The notes: a model not told the origin generated them from the letters alone. A stretch of DNA of 64,000 nt from Afifellaceae bacterium (GCA_028281235.1 JANQKG010000003.1:17552-81551); one strand, 5' to 3'. Positions 45,089 to 54,769 are shown, counted from the first letter of the stretch. A program made the numbers and translations.

Positions 45089-45987
45089 CAAGCGGCCTGC
45101 CGCTCGCGCTGGCGTTCAAAGAGGCGCGCGGCCTCTTCAGCGCCCACGAACACACCCCCGGCCGACGGCACGAAGCGGAGAAAGGCTTTGAGCCGTTCGA
45201 CCCAATCCGGCCGTCCCATGGAGCCGGTATGGAACAGCATGTGCACGATCTGCGCCCGCCCGCCCTGCTGCGCACGGTCGCGGATGACGCCCCAGACCCG
45301 CTTGTGATTGTCGAGTTCCGACTGCTCGATCTGCAGAAAATTGCGATAGTCGGTGCCCGCTCCGTCAGATCCGATCGGGACCTCAACGATTGGCGAAGCG
45401 CCGCCCTCGCCCTCCGCCGCTCGCGGATCCTTGGGCAGGCGGTAGGCGCTGACGCTGCCCTTGGTCCAGATTGCTTCGCGCTCCGGTTTGTCGAGGCCGG
45501 GCAGGCAGGAGAGGTCGATGGCGATCCCGTGCTCACTCAGCACGTCGTTCATGAACGGCGCATAGGCATTGTGCCCGCCGCGATAGGCGACGGGACTAAG
45601 CCCGCCCTCCACCAGCCGGCGGTGGCAATCCGCGAACACCTCGCGCACATGCGGCTCTTCCCCGAAGCGCACGCCGCCGCCCTTGATCTCCTCATGGAGG
45701 TGCACCGCGACCTCCGCGCCGCGCTCGGCCCATTCGCGGTAGACCTTCAGCATCGGCGCTTCGTAATAGCCGGTGCGGCAATAGGTGCCCGAATGCGGCG
45801 TCAGCACTGCGCGACCACCGGTCAGGTCGAGCATTAAGCCGCCGAGTTCGCGCGTTTCGCCGATGCTCTGCTCGACCTTCGGCGGATCGATCCGGAACTG
45901 GCGGCCGGGGTCGAACGGCGCGAAGACGAGCCAGTTGACGTCGACGACAGGGACGAGCCAGACCTCTGCATTTGCGGTCGCGTTCAT
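45088..45987 (-). CDS. Polysaccharide-deacetylase-like hypothetical protein
   Basis: A 299-residue protein starting MNATANAEVW at ATG 45987, after a GGAG site. It lacks a signal peptide. VDVNWLVFAPF, VAVHLHEEIKGGG, YRGGHNAYAPFMNDVLSEHG and HMLFHTGSMG suggest the NodB-like barrel: the RGG-H segment resembles the deacetylase substrate-binding motif and the HTGS segment the last active-site histidine. It is the first gene of the leftward set, facing the LysR gene. Substrate unknown; an amide of a small N compound fits the neighbours. Confidence 0.65.
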   Translation of the reverse strand: MNATANAEVWLVPVVDVNWLVFAPFDPGRQFRIDPPKVEQSIGETRELGGLMLDLTGGRAVLTPHSGTYCRTGYYEAPMLKVYREWAERGAEVAVHLHEEIKGGGVRFGEEPHVREVFADCHRRLVEGGLSPVAYRGGHNAYAPFMNDVLSEHGIAIDLSCLPGLDKPEREAIWTKGSVSAYRLPKDPRAAEGEGGASPIVEVPIGSDGAGTDYRNFLQIEQSELDNHKRVWGVIRDRAQQGGRAQIVHMLFHTGSMGRPDWVERLKAFLRFVPSAGGVFVGAEEAARLFERQRERQAA

Positions 45988-46053
45988 GTCCGCTTCTCCA
46001 GACACGGATTGTCCGAAGCCAGTCTCGCGACACTCGCTTGCGCAGACAAATAC

Positions 46054-46072
46054 ATTAATGCGATCAATTAAT
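46054..46072. promoter_or_regulatory. LysR-box candidate in the divergent promoter
   Basis: ATTAAT, seven bases, ATTAAT: an AT-rich inverted repeat containing the T-N11-A pattern of LysR binding sites. It ends 2 bp before the LysR start codon, within the 87-bp region shared with the leftward operon, and fits autoregulation plus control of that operon. Confidence 0.55.
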
Positions 46073-46074
46073 TC

Positions 46075-47037
46075 ATGAAGGCGAATAATATCACGCTCCG
46101 CCAATTGCGTGCCTTCGTTGCCGTGTCCGACCATGAGAGCTTCGTCGCCGCCTCAAAGGCCATCGGGCTGTCGCAGCCGGCGCTCAGCCAGAGTGTCCGG
46201 CAGCTGGAGGAAGAGCTTGGCGCAAGGCTGTTCGTGCGCACCACGCGGAGTGTGCATCTGACCGGTGTCGGGCTGAGCTTCCTGACCCATGCGCGGCATG
46301 TCCTGCGCCTGATGGACGAAATCACCGCCGATATGGAGAAGATCATCGAGCGTCGCAGCGGCCGCATCGTGGTGGCTTGCCTGCCTTCGACGGCGTGGCG
46401 GCTGATGCCGCCGGTCCTGGCGGAGAGCGCCAAGCTCTTTCCCGAAACGCGCATCGTGGTGCGAGACATGAGCATGCGCGGCATAAAGCGCGCCATCCTG
46501 AGCGGCGAGGCGGATATCGGGATCGGCAGCCTGACAGGGAACATGAGCAAGTTCTCCTCAATGGTCGTCGTGCTTGACCGGATGCATGTGCTGTTTCCTC
46601 GTGGCCATCCCTTCCAGCGTTCCGGCAGCGCCGAATGGAGCGGGCTCGCGGGCACGCCTTTCGTCGGGATGACGGAAGAGACAGGCATTCGCCAGATTGT
46701 CGATGAGGTTTCGACCGCCAACGGTCTCACGCTCAACTACACGGCCGAGGTCTCCAACTTCGCCACCCTGATGGGTCTTGTAGAACAGGGAGCAGGCGTC
46801 ACTGCGGTACCGGGGCTTGCCTTGCCGCGCGCGGATCATCCCGTGCTCTGCTCACGTCGGATAGAGGCGCCGGCCATCAGCCGGGAGATCGCGTTGATCT
46901 GGCGGCACAGCAGCATGGTCTCTCCCGAAGCGGTGCGGCTCCTCAAGTCACTTGAGGCCGTGCGAAGCGCCGGCTCGGTCGAGGGCGAAGGGACGGCTTT
47001 TGAGTGGCGCGACTTCAACGTGCCGTCCGAAATCTAG
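46075..47037 (+). CDS. LysR-family transcriptional regulator
   Basis: A 320-residue LysR regulator. The N-terminal winged helix contains TLRQLRAFVAVSDHESFVAASKAIGLSQPALSQ, and the co-inducer domain starts near residue 95 (GRIVVACLPSTAWRLMPPVL). It is divergent from the seven-gene set ending at the SDR gene and converges on the molybdenum hydroxylase genes. It is the likely regulator of the leftward set; co-inducer unknown. Confidence 0.92.
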   Translation: MKANNITLRQLRAFVAVSDHESFVAASKAIGLSQPALSQSVRQLEEELGARLFVRTTRSVHLTGVGLSFLTHARHVLRLMDEITADMEKIIERRSGRIVVACLPSTAWRLMPPVLAESAKLFPETRIVVRDMSMRGIKRAILSGEADIGIGSLTGNMSKFSSMVVVLDRMHVLFPRGHPFQRSGSAEWSGLAGTPFVGMTEETGIRQIVDEVSTANGLTLNYTAEVSNFATLMGLVEQGAGVTAVPGLALPRADHPVLCSRRIEAPAISREIALIWRHSSMVSPEAVRLLKSLEAVRSAGSVEGEGTAFEWRDFNVPSEI

Positions 47038-47056
47038 TCGCCCCGAACCGGGCAGC

Positions 47057-49408
47057 TCATTCCTCCGGATCGAGCGCCGCGAGCACACGCTGCGGGGACG
47101 CGGGAATGCGCCAGAGCGCAGCACTTTCAGGCGCGAGCGCGTCGTTGACCGCGTTGAGAAGAGCAGCCGACGCGCCGACAGTGCCGGCCTCGCCCACCCC
47201 GGCATAGCGCGGGAGCGCTTCGCGGTCGGGATTATCCTCGCCGGGCAGGTGGACGTGATGGACCGTAATGTCGGGTGTCTCGACCGCCATGGGCACGCGA
47301 TACTCGGCGAGCGATCCGGTCAGAAGCTGACCCTCACTATCGTAGAGAAGCTCCTCGGTCAGTGCGGCCCCGAGCCCTTGCGCGACACCGCCCTTGAACT
47401 GCCCGTCGACCAGAAGCGGATTGACCACGAGACCGCAATAATGCGCCACCGCATGGCGGACCGGGCGCACGAGGCCGGTTTCCGGGTCGACCTCGACGCA
47501 TGACAATTGCACGCCACAGCCGGCCCGGAACGGCGCGTCGAGCGGGCCAAAGCTGGCGGAGGCGACGAGGCGCGGCTGGCAGCCGCCGGGCAGCTCATGC
47601 GGCCGAAAATGGGCGAGCGTGGCGATCTCCGCCAAGCCCAGGCCTGACGGTCCGTTCTGGTCGACGATCTCGCCGTCCTGAATATCGAGCTCCGCCGGTA
47701 CGCGCTGTAGCAGCCCTGCCGCGATCTCGACGATCTCCGCGCGCAGCGTGCGTGCCGCCTCCGCCCCAGCGCTGCCGCCGATGGCGAGCGAACGCGATCC
47801 CCAGGTGCCGCCGCCATGCCCGGCGGAATCCGTATCGCCTGTGACGAGCCGCACCTTGTCGAGCGGGACGCCGACCGTCTCGGCCACGATCTGCGCAACC
47901 CCGGTTTCCACGCCCTGCCCCTGCTCCGTCACGCTGGCGTGGCCCGCGATGGAGCCGTTCGGTTCCAGACGGAGCGTACAATAATCGCGAGTGCTGATAC
48001 GCACATTGCCGTCGCCGTAGAAAGCCGGCCCGCGGGCAGTCATCTCGATGAACACGGCGAGCCCGTATCCGGCAAGCAGGCCCCTCTCCCGCGCCGCGCC
48101 ACGCCAGGCATGAAGCGCGTCACGCGGGTGATGCGCCTCCAGAACGTCGATGCATGCCGCAAACGGCAGGTGCTCGAAAGACACGCCCAAAGCCGAGGGC
48201 GCGCAGTCCTTGCCGTATGTGGCGAAGTTTCGCCGCCGCAAGTCCCACGGGTCGGCGCCGAGCTGCCGCGCGGCCAGATCGACAAGACCTTCAGTGACGG
48301 CCGTCGCGATCGGGTGGCCGACGCCGCGATAGTGCCCGGACATACCCATATTGGTGAAGACCGCACGGCTGCGCGCCGCTGCCTCGTCAAGCGCATAAGG
48401 CGCGCCCGTCAGGCTCAGCACCGCGCGGCCCTCCCCGGCGCTCGACCGCGGATATTGCGAATAGGGCCCGATCGCATGGATGTCGTCCGCGTCCATCGCC
48501 AGCATGCGGCCGGCGCGATCGAGCGCCAGCCGACCACGGACGCGGTGGTGGCGGGCCTGGATGTCGCTTGCCATGGATTCCAGGCGGTCCGCGACGAAGC
48601 GCACCGGCCGCGCAAGCAGTCGAGCAGCGGCGGCTACGGCCATCTCATCTGCATAGACCTGCTGCTTGATCCCGAAGCCGCCACCCACATCCGGGCAAAC
48701 GATCCGCACGCGATGCGCGTCCAGGCCGAGAAGCTCGGCGAACGCCTCCTGCATTGCGGCGGGGCATTGATGTGAGTGATGAACGGTGAGACTGCCCTCG
48801 CCCGGCTCGTATTCCGCGATCAGGCCACGCGGCTCAAGCGGGATGCCGGTGTGCCGGCCGAAGCAAAACTCAGCCTCAACAACCAGCTCCGCCGCAGCGA
48901 AGGCGGCGTCCACCCCGGCGCTGCGTTTCTCCGCTTCGAGGCAGACATTGCCCGGCGCCTCGGCATGGATCGGCACGCCGTCCTCGGCGAGCGCCGCCTC
49001 AATGTCACCGACCGCCGGCAGCGGCTCGTAATCCACATCGATCAGCTCTAGCGCATCCTCGCAGGCGCTGCGGCTTTCGCCGATGACGATGGCGACCGGC
49101 TCGCCCACATGACGCACGCGCTTGCCGGCGAGCGCGGATTGCTCCGGCGCGGCCATGCCGGGGAAGAGGCCGTGCGTCCCCCGCCAGGGCTTGAGAACTT
49201 TCGAGAGATCGTCGTGGAGGAACACCGCGTCGATTCCGGGCGCGTCGCGCGCCGCTGTGACGTTGATCGAGAGAATGTCGGCATGGGCGTGTGGACTGCG
49301 CAGGAAGACGGCCTCGCGCGCGCCTTTCACGGCAAGATCGGCGAGATAACGGCCACGACCGGCAAGCAAGCGCCGCCAGCGCAGCCCCGGCGCAGGATGA
49401 CCTGTCAC
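47057..49408 (-). CDS. Molybdenum hydroxylase large subunit (xanthine dehydrogenase/CoxL family)
   Basis: A 783-residue molybdopterin-binding subunit that hydroxylates an N-heterocycle or aldehyde using water. GTG 49408 overlaps the small-subunit stop (GTGA). LRSPHAHADILSINV, VCPDVGGGFGIKQQ and the C-terminal active-site glutamate in GVGEAGTVGAS are present. I do not see the AYRCSFR loop of true CO dehydrogenase, so CO oxidation is unlikely. Small and FAD subunits follow upstream in the same leftward operon. An amidohydrolase next to it suggests a purine-, pyrimidine- or pyridine-like substrate. Confidence 0.9.
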   Translation of the reverse strand: MTGHPAPGLRWRRLLAGRGRYLADLAVKGAREAVFLRSPHAHADILSINVTAARDAPGIDAVFLHDDLSKVLKPWRGTHGLFPGMAAPEQSALAGKRVRHVGEPVAIVIGESRSACEDALELIDVDYEPLPAVGDIEAALAEDGVPIHAEAPGNVCLEAEKRSAGVDAAFAAAELVVEAEFCFGRHTGIPLEPRGLIAEYEPGEGSLTVHHSHQCPAAMQEAFAELLGLDAHRVRIVCPDVGGGFGIKQQVYADEMAVAAAARLLARPVRFVADRLESMASDIQARHHRVRGRLALDRAGRMLAMDADDIHAIGPYSQYPRSSAGEGRAVLSLTGAPYALDEAAARSRAVFTNMGMSGHYRGVGHPIATAVTEGLVDLAARQLGADPWDLRRRNFATYGKDCAPSALGVSFEHLPFAACIDVLEAHHPRDALHAWRGAARERGLLAGYGLAVFIEMTARGPAFYGDGNVRISTRDYCTLRLEPNGSIAGHASVTEQGQGVETGVAQIVAETVGVPLDKVRLVTGDTDSAGHGGGTWGSRSLAIGGSAGAEAARTLRAEIVEIAAGLLQRVPAELDIQDGEIVDQNGPSGLGLAEIATLAHFRPHELPGGCQPRLVASASFGPLDAPFRAGCGVQLSCVEVDPETGLVRPVRHAVAHYCGLVVNPLLVDGQFKGGVAQGLGAALTEELLYDSEGQLLTGSLAEYRVPMAVETPDITVHHVHLPGEDNPDREALPRYAGVGEAGTVGASAALLNAVNDALAPESAALWRIPASPQRVLAALDPEE

Positions 49409-49884
49409 TCCGCTTGCTCCGCCACATAGGCAGCGATGGCGTCCACGATCGGACCGTAGCCGGTGCAGCGGCAGATGTTCCCCGCCAGCGCTTCGCGGAT
49501 CTCCGCCCGGTCCGGGGCCGGTTGCCGGGCGAGGAGCTCCCTCGCGGCAAGCAGGATACCTGGCGTGCAGAAGCCGCATTGCAGGCCGCCATGATCGAGG
49601 AACGTGCGCTGCAGCCCGGCGATCACCGGATCGCTTGCGTCGGAGAGCCCCTCCAGCGTCTCGACGCGCCGTCCGTGCGCCGAGGCGGCGAGCGTGGTGC
49701 AGCCGCGTCGCGTGCGGCCGTCGACGAGAACCGTACAGGCCCCGCAGACGCCGTGGCCGCATCCGATATGCACAGAGGTGAACGCCAGCGCATCGCGCAG
49801 AAAATCCGCAAGCGTCGTCCGCGGCTCGACTTCGGCCGTGATGCGGGCGCCGTTCACCTCGCACGCCAGTACCACCCGTTTCAC
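49405..49884 (-). CDS. Molybdenum hydroxylase [2Fe-2S] subunit (CoxS family)
   Basis: A 159-residue two-cluster iron-sulfur subunit. The N-terminal plant-type cluster has [18 protein letters not shown] and a further cysteine in RRGC. The C-terminal cluster has CGFCTPGIL and [15 protein letters not shown]. It starts at GTG 49884, overlapping the FAD-subunit stop as GTGA, and passes electrons from the molybdenum site to FAD. Confidence 0.93.
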   Translation of the reverse strand: MKRVVLACEVNGARITAEVEPRTTLADFLRDALAFTSVHIGCGHGVCGACTVLVDGRTRRGCTTLAASAHGRRVETLEGLSDASDPVIAGLQRTFLDHGGLQCGFCTPGILLAARELLARQPAPDRAEIREALAGNICRCTGYGPIVDAIAAYVAEQAE

Positions 49885-50762
49885 GCAGCGCGCCTTTCGT
49901 TGGGCTCGCCCTCGGCGAGCTGGCGCGCGGCGCGCGCTACCGCCACCCCGGCCAGCCGCGCGTGGAAGGCGTCCAGCGCCAGATCACGGAGATCGTCGCG
50001 TGTCGCGTCTTTCACCGCCTGCAGAAGGCCTGCATCCCAGGCCGGTGCCGGTGCATCGGAGAGTATCGCGGCTGCGCCCTCCGCCAGGCAAGCCACCTCG
50101 CCCGCGCCGAAGATTGCGACCCGGACGCGCGCGCCTGCCGTCCCTGTCTCAGCGCGGCGAACGATGACGGCGCCTGCCAGCGCATAATCGCCCCGCCGCT
50201 CGGCGATTTCGTAGAAGCCAAAACCGTCGCCCGGCGCCGCAGCGTCGATCTCAATACCGATGAGCAGCTCGTCAGGCGCAGCCGCGGTCTCCATCGCGCC
50301 GATGAAGAAATCCGCCGCATCGACACACCGCTCGCCGCGGGTCGAGGCGAGGCGGAGCCTCGCCTCAAGCGCCAGCGCCACGGCCGGATATTCCGCTGCC
50401 GGATCGCCAAGCGCCAGCGCGCCGCCCACAGTGCCCGCATTGCGGATGGCCGGCGTCGCCACAAAGCGCGCAGCCTCGGCAAAGACGGGCAGCGCACGGG
50501 CGATCTCCGCGTCCAGCTCCATCCTCCGGTGGCGGACGAGCGCGCCTACGCTCACGGCCCTGTCGTCGCGGGCGACGTGATCAAGCCCGGCAAGACTGCC
50601 GATATCGATCACCACCGCCGGCCGCGCCAAGCGCATCGCAAGCATTGGGACGAGGCTCTGCCCGCCTGCGAGAATTGCCGCCTCGTCGCCGTATTCGGCC
50701 AGCGCCGCGAGCGCCTCCTCAACCGTCTCTGCGCGAATGTATTCGAACGGCGCCGGCGTCAC
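49881..50762 (-). CDS. Molybdenum hydroxylase FAD subunit (CoxM family)
   Basis: A 293-residue FAD-binding subunit with AILAGGQSLVPMLAMRLARP and RNAGTVGGALALGDPAAEYPA, the two FAD-binding segments, and a CO_deh_flav_C-like C-terminus. GTG 50762 overlaps the amidohydrolase stop as GTGA. Three successive GTGA junctions tie amidohydrolase, CoxM, CoxS and CoxL into one coupled operon. Confidence 0.92.
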   Translation of the reverse strand: MTPAPFEYIRAETVEEALAALAEYGDEAAILAGGQSLVPMLAMRLARPAVVIDIGSLAGLDHVARDDRAVSVGALVRHRRMELDAEIARALPVFAEAARFVATPAIRNAGTVGGALALGDPAAEYPAVALALEARLRLASTRGERCVDAADFFIGAMETAAAPDELLIGIEIDAAAPGDGFGFYEIAERRGDYALAGAVIVRRAETGTAGARVRVAIFGAGEVACLAEGAAAILSDAPAPAWDAGLLQAVKDATRDDLRDLALDAFHARLAGVAVARAARQLAEGEPNERRAA

Positions 50763-52318
50763 GCGCAGCCCCCCGGGCCGCGGCCCGGTTCGTGGAAGAG
50801 GCGATCGATGCCGACATCTTCAGCCCAGATGCGCCGGTGCGCCTCGGCAAGATAGGGCGCCAAGCCGTCAACGCGCGTTCGGATCTGCGCAAAATCGTCA
50901 AGAAAGCCCGGCATCACCTCCTCGACCCGCCGCGCAAGCTCCGTCTCGTCGATGAAGGTCGAGCGGCCGTCCTCAATCACCACTCGCCCCTCAACGATCA
51001 CCGTGCGTACGCCCCGGCCCGCCTCGGTATAGACGAGCTGACGCACCGCGCTGTTCAAAGGCACGAAGGAGGGGTCCTCAAGGTCGAGCAGCACCATGTC
51101 GGCGCGCATGCCGGGCGCGATCGCGCCAAGATCGTCGGCGCGCCCGATGCAGGCCGCGCCCCCCGATGTCGCCGCCTCGAACATGCTGAGAGCCTGCGGC
51201 GGGCCAGGCTCGTGGTCGGCGATCGCCGTGACCATGGCCGCGAACTTCATCGCCTCGAACATATTCTGCGCATCGGAGCACGAGCAATTGTCGCAGCCGA
51301 GCCCGAAGGCGACGCCCGCTTCCTGCAACCGCCGCACAGGAGGCACGCCGCTCTTGAGCTTGAGGTTGGAGAGCGGGTTCAAGACGCAGCGCGTGCCGGT
51401 CTCCGCGAGCAGCGCGATCTCATCGTCAAGCAGCCACACCGAATGAGCCAGGTTAAGCCGCGGACCCAGGAGCCCCTCAGCGTGCAGCGCCCGCACAAGC
51501 GAGCCGCCATGCTCCGGGCACGCCACGCGCGCCTGCAGCGCCATGCCTTTCGATTCGTAGAAATGCGTGAAGATCGGAAGGTCGTATTTTTCCGACATTT
51601 CGCGTGTGCGCTGGAGAAGCGCCGACGTGCAGCGCTCCGGCGCGGAGGGACCGAGCGCCCATCCGATCGTCGGCCGCTCGGCCGCACCTTTGATGTAGGT
51701 GTCCTCAAAATACGCGATCTGGTCGATCTTGGCATCAGGCTCCGCCGCCGTCGACAGCTTATCGTGAAGCTCCGGCGGAAACACTTCGGGCCAGAACGGG
51801 ATCGTGCCTATCCCTTTGCGGTCGGCATATTGCAATGCGACGACGGCGCGGATGCCGATCTCTTCGTAAGCTTCCACGACGGCCGACAGATGGTCGGGGT
51901 CAAAGGGGAAGAGCGTGACCATGTCCTGCACGGTCGTCATCCCCGACTTCAGGCACTCCAGCGCCCCGAGCATGGTGCGCACTTTGACTTCTTCGCGCGA
52001 GCGCTTGGGATATTGCGGCGGCAGCGCCAGAAGCCGCCACGTCTCAAGCGGCTCCTCCTCCAGCAGCCCCTTCGCCAGCACGTCGTGCGAATGGTAATGT
52101 GCGTTCACGAAGCCCGGCGCCACCAGCCGGCCGCGCGCGTCGATTCGCCGGCATTCCGGGCGCTTGGCGGCCTCCGCCGAAAGGTCCGGGCCGATAGCGG
52201 CTATCGCGCCGTCCGCCACCAGGATGTCCGCGCGCTGGGGTTGGTGCGGATCGTCGCCGCGCAGCATGACCCTGCCACCGGCGATCAGCAGCGGGTCTGC
52301 GCCCGATTTCGTATTCAT
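50759..52318 (-). CDS. Amidohydrolase / aminohydrolase (TRZ/ATZ, SsnA group)
   Basis: A 519-residue metal-dependent deaminase/hydrolase. APGFVNAHYHSHDVLAKG gives the HxH-type metal pair, LNLAHSVWL a third histidine and GLGCDNCSCSDAQNMFEAMK the aspartate. The closest functional groups are guanine, cytosine and 8-oxoguanine deaminases and triazine hydrolases. It is coupled to the molybdenum hydroxylase and follows the importer genes. The pair may deaminate and hydroxylate the same heterocycle; the order is unknown. GGAG precedes the ATG. Confidence 0.88.
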   Translation of the reverse strand: MNTKSGADPLLIAGGRVMLRGDDPHQPQRADILVADGAIAAIGPDLSAEAAKRPECRRIDARGRLVAPGFVNAHYHSHDVLAKGLLEEEPLETWRLLALPPQYPKRSREEVKVRTMLGALECLKSGMTTVQDMVTLFPFDPDHLSAVVEAYEEIGIRAVVALQYADRKGIGTIPFWPEVFPPELHDKLSTAAEPDAKIDQIAYFEDTYIKGAAERPTIGWALGPSAPERCTSALLQRTREMSEKYDLPIFTHFYESKGMALQARVACPEHGGSLVRALHAEGLLGPRLNLAHSVWLLDDEIALLAETGTRCVLNPLSNLKLKSGVPPVRRLQEAGVAFGLGCDNCSCSDAQNMFEAMKFAAMVTAIADHEPGPPQALSMFEAATSGGAACIGRADDLGAIAPGMRADMVLLDLEDPSFVPLNSAVRQLVYTEAGRGVRTVIVEGRVVIEDGRSTFIDETELARRVEEVMPGFLDDFAQIRTRVDGLAPYLAEAHRRIWAEDVGIDRLFHEPGRGPGGCA

Positions 52319-52333
52319 GATGGAAGTCTCCTG

Positions 52334-53152
52334 CTACCGGGTGCCTGCGTAAAAAGCGATCCGTCGCTCGATCAGCTCGATCAGGCCGATAAGAGTGAAT
52401 GACATCGCAAAAAGGATGATGATCAACGCCCAGAAGCGCTCCATGAGGAACATCGACAGAAAGGTGTCGAAGAGACCGCCGAAGCCGATCAGAGCGATGA
52501 TGATCTGACCGACGATCACACCCTTTACCGCGCGGATCACCGCAAGCCGGATTCCGGTGATGATCTCCGGAAGCGCAGCCGGCACGACGATCTCAAACAC
52601 GATGCGGCGGCGCGTGCAGCCGAAGACGCGGCCCATCTCCACGAGCGAGGTGGAGACATGCGCGACGCCTGCCTGGGAGTCGATGATCACCACCCAGACC
52701 GAAAACAGGAACACCGTGGCGATGACCGTAGCTTCGCCGATCCCGAGCAGCGGCATGAGCGCGGGCACGACCGCGGTCAGCGGCGCGGAGAGAAAGAGAT
52801 TGACCCAGACGGACAGCAGCTTGTCGGCGCGCCGGCTGAGCCCCATCAGGATGCCGATCGGGATACCCACCGCAATCGCGAGTCCCAGGCCGATCAGAAA
52901 CGTTCGCGCCGTCAGCTCCAGCGCGTCCCAGAACGTCTGGCGCTCAAAAAGCTCCAGGATCGCGATCCAGGTCGCCGACAAGGGCGGAATCAGGTCGATC
53001 CAACCCATACGGCCGGCCAGCTCCCAAAGCCCGGCCCAGAAGATCAGCGACCAGAAGGGCGACGTGCGCATCAGCCTTTTCCAAGGCGACACGCCAGCGC
53101 CTCGAGCGCGGCGCTGTGTAGGGACGGCAGTATCGGCGCTGCTATTCGACAT
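52334..53152 (-). CDS. ABC transporter permease (SsuC/TauC/NitT type), second copy
   Basis: A 272-residue permease of the nitrate/sulfonate/taurine class with about six membrane segments and the EAA-type loop EMGRVFGCTRRRIVFEIVVPAALPEI. It overlaps the ATPase gene by 11 bp. With the permease at 53948-54769 it gives the importer two different permeases, probably a heterodimer, as in HMP- or riboflavin-type ThiXYZ-like systems. Confidence 0.9.
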   Translation of the reverse strand: MSNSSADTAVPTQRRARGAGVSPWKRLMRTSPFWSLIFWAGLWELAGRMGWIDLIPPLSATWIAILELFERQTFWDALELTARTFLIGLGLAIAVGIPIGILMGLSRRADKLLSVWVNLFLSAPLTAVVPALMPLLGIGEATVIATVFLFSVWVVIIDSQAGVAHVSTSLVEMGRVFGCTRRRIVFEIVVPAALPEIITGIRLAVIRAVKGVIVGQIIIALIGFGGLFDTFLSMFLMERFWALIIILFAMSFTLIGLIELIERRIAFYAGTR

Positions 53153-53951
53153 AGTGCTTCAAGCTCGCCCAGATTTCGTCGACCAGCTCGACGTAGCTGG
53201 GCAGCCGCCGGATCGCGTCGACATCGCCGCTGCGGTCGAGATCGGGCCGGATGATCTTGGCCACCCGTCCCGGCCGCCGCGACAGGATGGCGACCTGATC
53301 GGCGAGGTAGACGGCTTCCTCAATGGAGTGCGTCACGAAGACGACCGTCTTGTTCTCGATCTTCAGCAGGTCCAGCAGATCTTCCTGCAGCTTGCGGCGC
53401 ATCTGCTCATCGACCGCGGAGAAGGGTTCGTCCATCAAAAGGACGTCGGCGTTGACGGCGAGCGCCCGCGCCAGCCCCGCCCGCTGCCGCATTCCGCCGG
53501 AAAGCTCGTGCGGGTACCGCGCTTCGAAGCCGCCAAGCCCGACTTCGTTGATGTAGTGCTGCGCTGTCTCCTCTCGCTCTTTCCGTGCCACGCCCCGCGC
53601 CCGGAGCCCGAACGCCACGTTATCGAGGACTGTCGCCCACGGCAGCAGCGCGAAGTCCTGGAAGACCAGCGCCCGGTCTGGCCCCGGACCCTCGATCTCA
53701 CGCCCGCGCACTGTGACCGATCCGGACGACGGCTCCAGAAGACCCGCAATGATCTTGAGCAGTGTGGTTTTGCCACAGCCGCTTGGTCCGAGCAGGGCTG
53801 TCAGCTGACCCTCAGGCACGTCCAGATCCGCCCCATCCAGCGCGACGGTCGAGCCGCTGTAAACGACACCCACGTCCCGGACGCGCAGGATCGGCTCCGC
53901 CGCCTCCCCTGCGCCGGCTGCGGCGGTAGGGTTTGCCGTTGCGACACTCAT
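53142..53951 (-). CDS. ABC transporter ATPase (SsuB/TauB type)
   Basis: A 269-residue ATPase with Walker A GPSGCGKTT, signature LSGGMRQRAGLARA and Walker B VLLMDEPFSAVDE. It overlaps the flanking permease genes by 4 and 11 bp, so it is part of a tightly packed importer operon. Substrate is inferred to be the ring compound handled by the downstream amidohydrolase and hydroxylase. Confidence 0.92.
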   Translation of the reverse strand: MSVATANPTAAAGAGEAAEPILRVRDVGVVYSGSTVALDGADLDVPEGQLTALLGPSGCGKTTLLKIIAGLLEPSSGSVTVRGREIEGPGPDRALVFQDFALLPWATVLDNVAFGLRARGVARKEREETAQHYINEVGLGGFEARYPHELSGGMRQRAGLARALAVNADVLLMDEPFSAVDEQMRRKLQEDLLDLLKIENKTVVFVTHSIEEAVYLADQVAILSRRPGRVAKIIRPDLDRSGDVDAIRRLPSYVELVDEIWASLKHYVE

Positions 53952-54769
53952 GTGCGCTTCTCCGTCCGGAAGAGCCGGGTTTCGAGGGATTGCATCAGGC
54001 CCAGCGTCACCGCTGCGAGGGCCAGTATCGAGACGATCGCCGCGAACATCTTGTCGTAGCGCGCGATCGAACGGTTGTAGGTGATGAGATCGCCGATGCC
54101 CGTCGGCGTGATCAGAAGCTCCGCCAGCACGATCCCGATGAACGCCCCGGACACGCCCAGCCTGAGCCCGGCGAAGATCATCTCGCTCGCCGAGGGCAGG
54201 ATCACCAGTCGGATCGTATCGAGGCGCGAGGTCATGAAGCTTCGTGCCATCGCCAGAAGCGAGGGGCTCGTGGCCTGGATTCCCTTGTAGGAATTGAGCG
54301 CGACCAGCGGCAGGCCAAGGATCACGATCGCAACGATCTTGGACCGGTCGTCAATCCCGTACACGTAGGTCAGGAGCGGAATGATCGCTGAGACCGGAGC
54401 TGTCTGGAAAATGACCAAAACCGGCACAAAGAACCACTCGGCCGTCCGCGCGAGCCCCACGGCGACGCCGATCGAAACGCCGCCGACAATGGTGATGAAG
54501 AGCCCTACCAGAAGCGGCGGCAGGCTGTCGGCGTAAGACGCGAAGAACTCGCCGGAGGCGGTCATCTCGAAGAAGGCGCGCATGACGGCGCTGGCCGGCG
54601 GAAAGGCGAGGCTGATCTCAATGCGCCCGACAAGTTCCCAGAGCCCGAACGCCAACGCGAAGGAGGCCAGCCGCCAGAGGAAGGTCGACCGGGAACTCGA
54701 CGATACCTCGGCCTCGCCCGTCACGACGGCGCCCCCCGAGCTCGTCATGGCACTCGTCGGATCACTCAT
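53948..54769 (-). CDS. ABC transporter permease (SsuC/TauC/NitT type), first copy
   Basis: A 273-residue permease with the family EAA loop SFMTSRLDTIRLVILPSASEMIFAGLRLGVSGAF. Following the binding-protein gene, it is separated from it by a 71-bp gap containing a perfect 28-bp palindrome. Its sequence is clearly different from the second permease, arguing against a recent duplication. Confidence 0.9.
   Translation of the reverse strand: MSDPTSAMTSSGGAVVTGEAEVSSSSRSTFLWRLASFALAFGLWELVGRIEISLAFPPASAVMRAFFEMTASGEFFASYADSLPPLLVGLFITIVGGVSIGVAVGLARTAEWFFVPVLVIFQTAPVSAIIPLLTYVYGIDDRSKIVAIVILGLPLVALNSYKGIQATSPSLLAMARSFMTSRLDTIRLVILPSASEMIFAGLRLGVSGAFIGIVLAELLITPTGIGDLITYNRSIARYDKMFAAIVSILALAAVTLGLMQSLETRLFRTEKRT

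Noticed and set aside
47057..49408. Aerobic CO dehydrogenase (CoxL)
   Set aside because: The active-site AYRCSFR loop of form I CO dehydrogenase was not found; GVGE and neighbours fit the wider xanthine dehydrogenase family instead.
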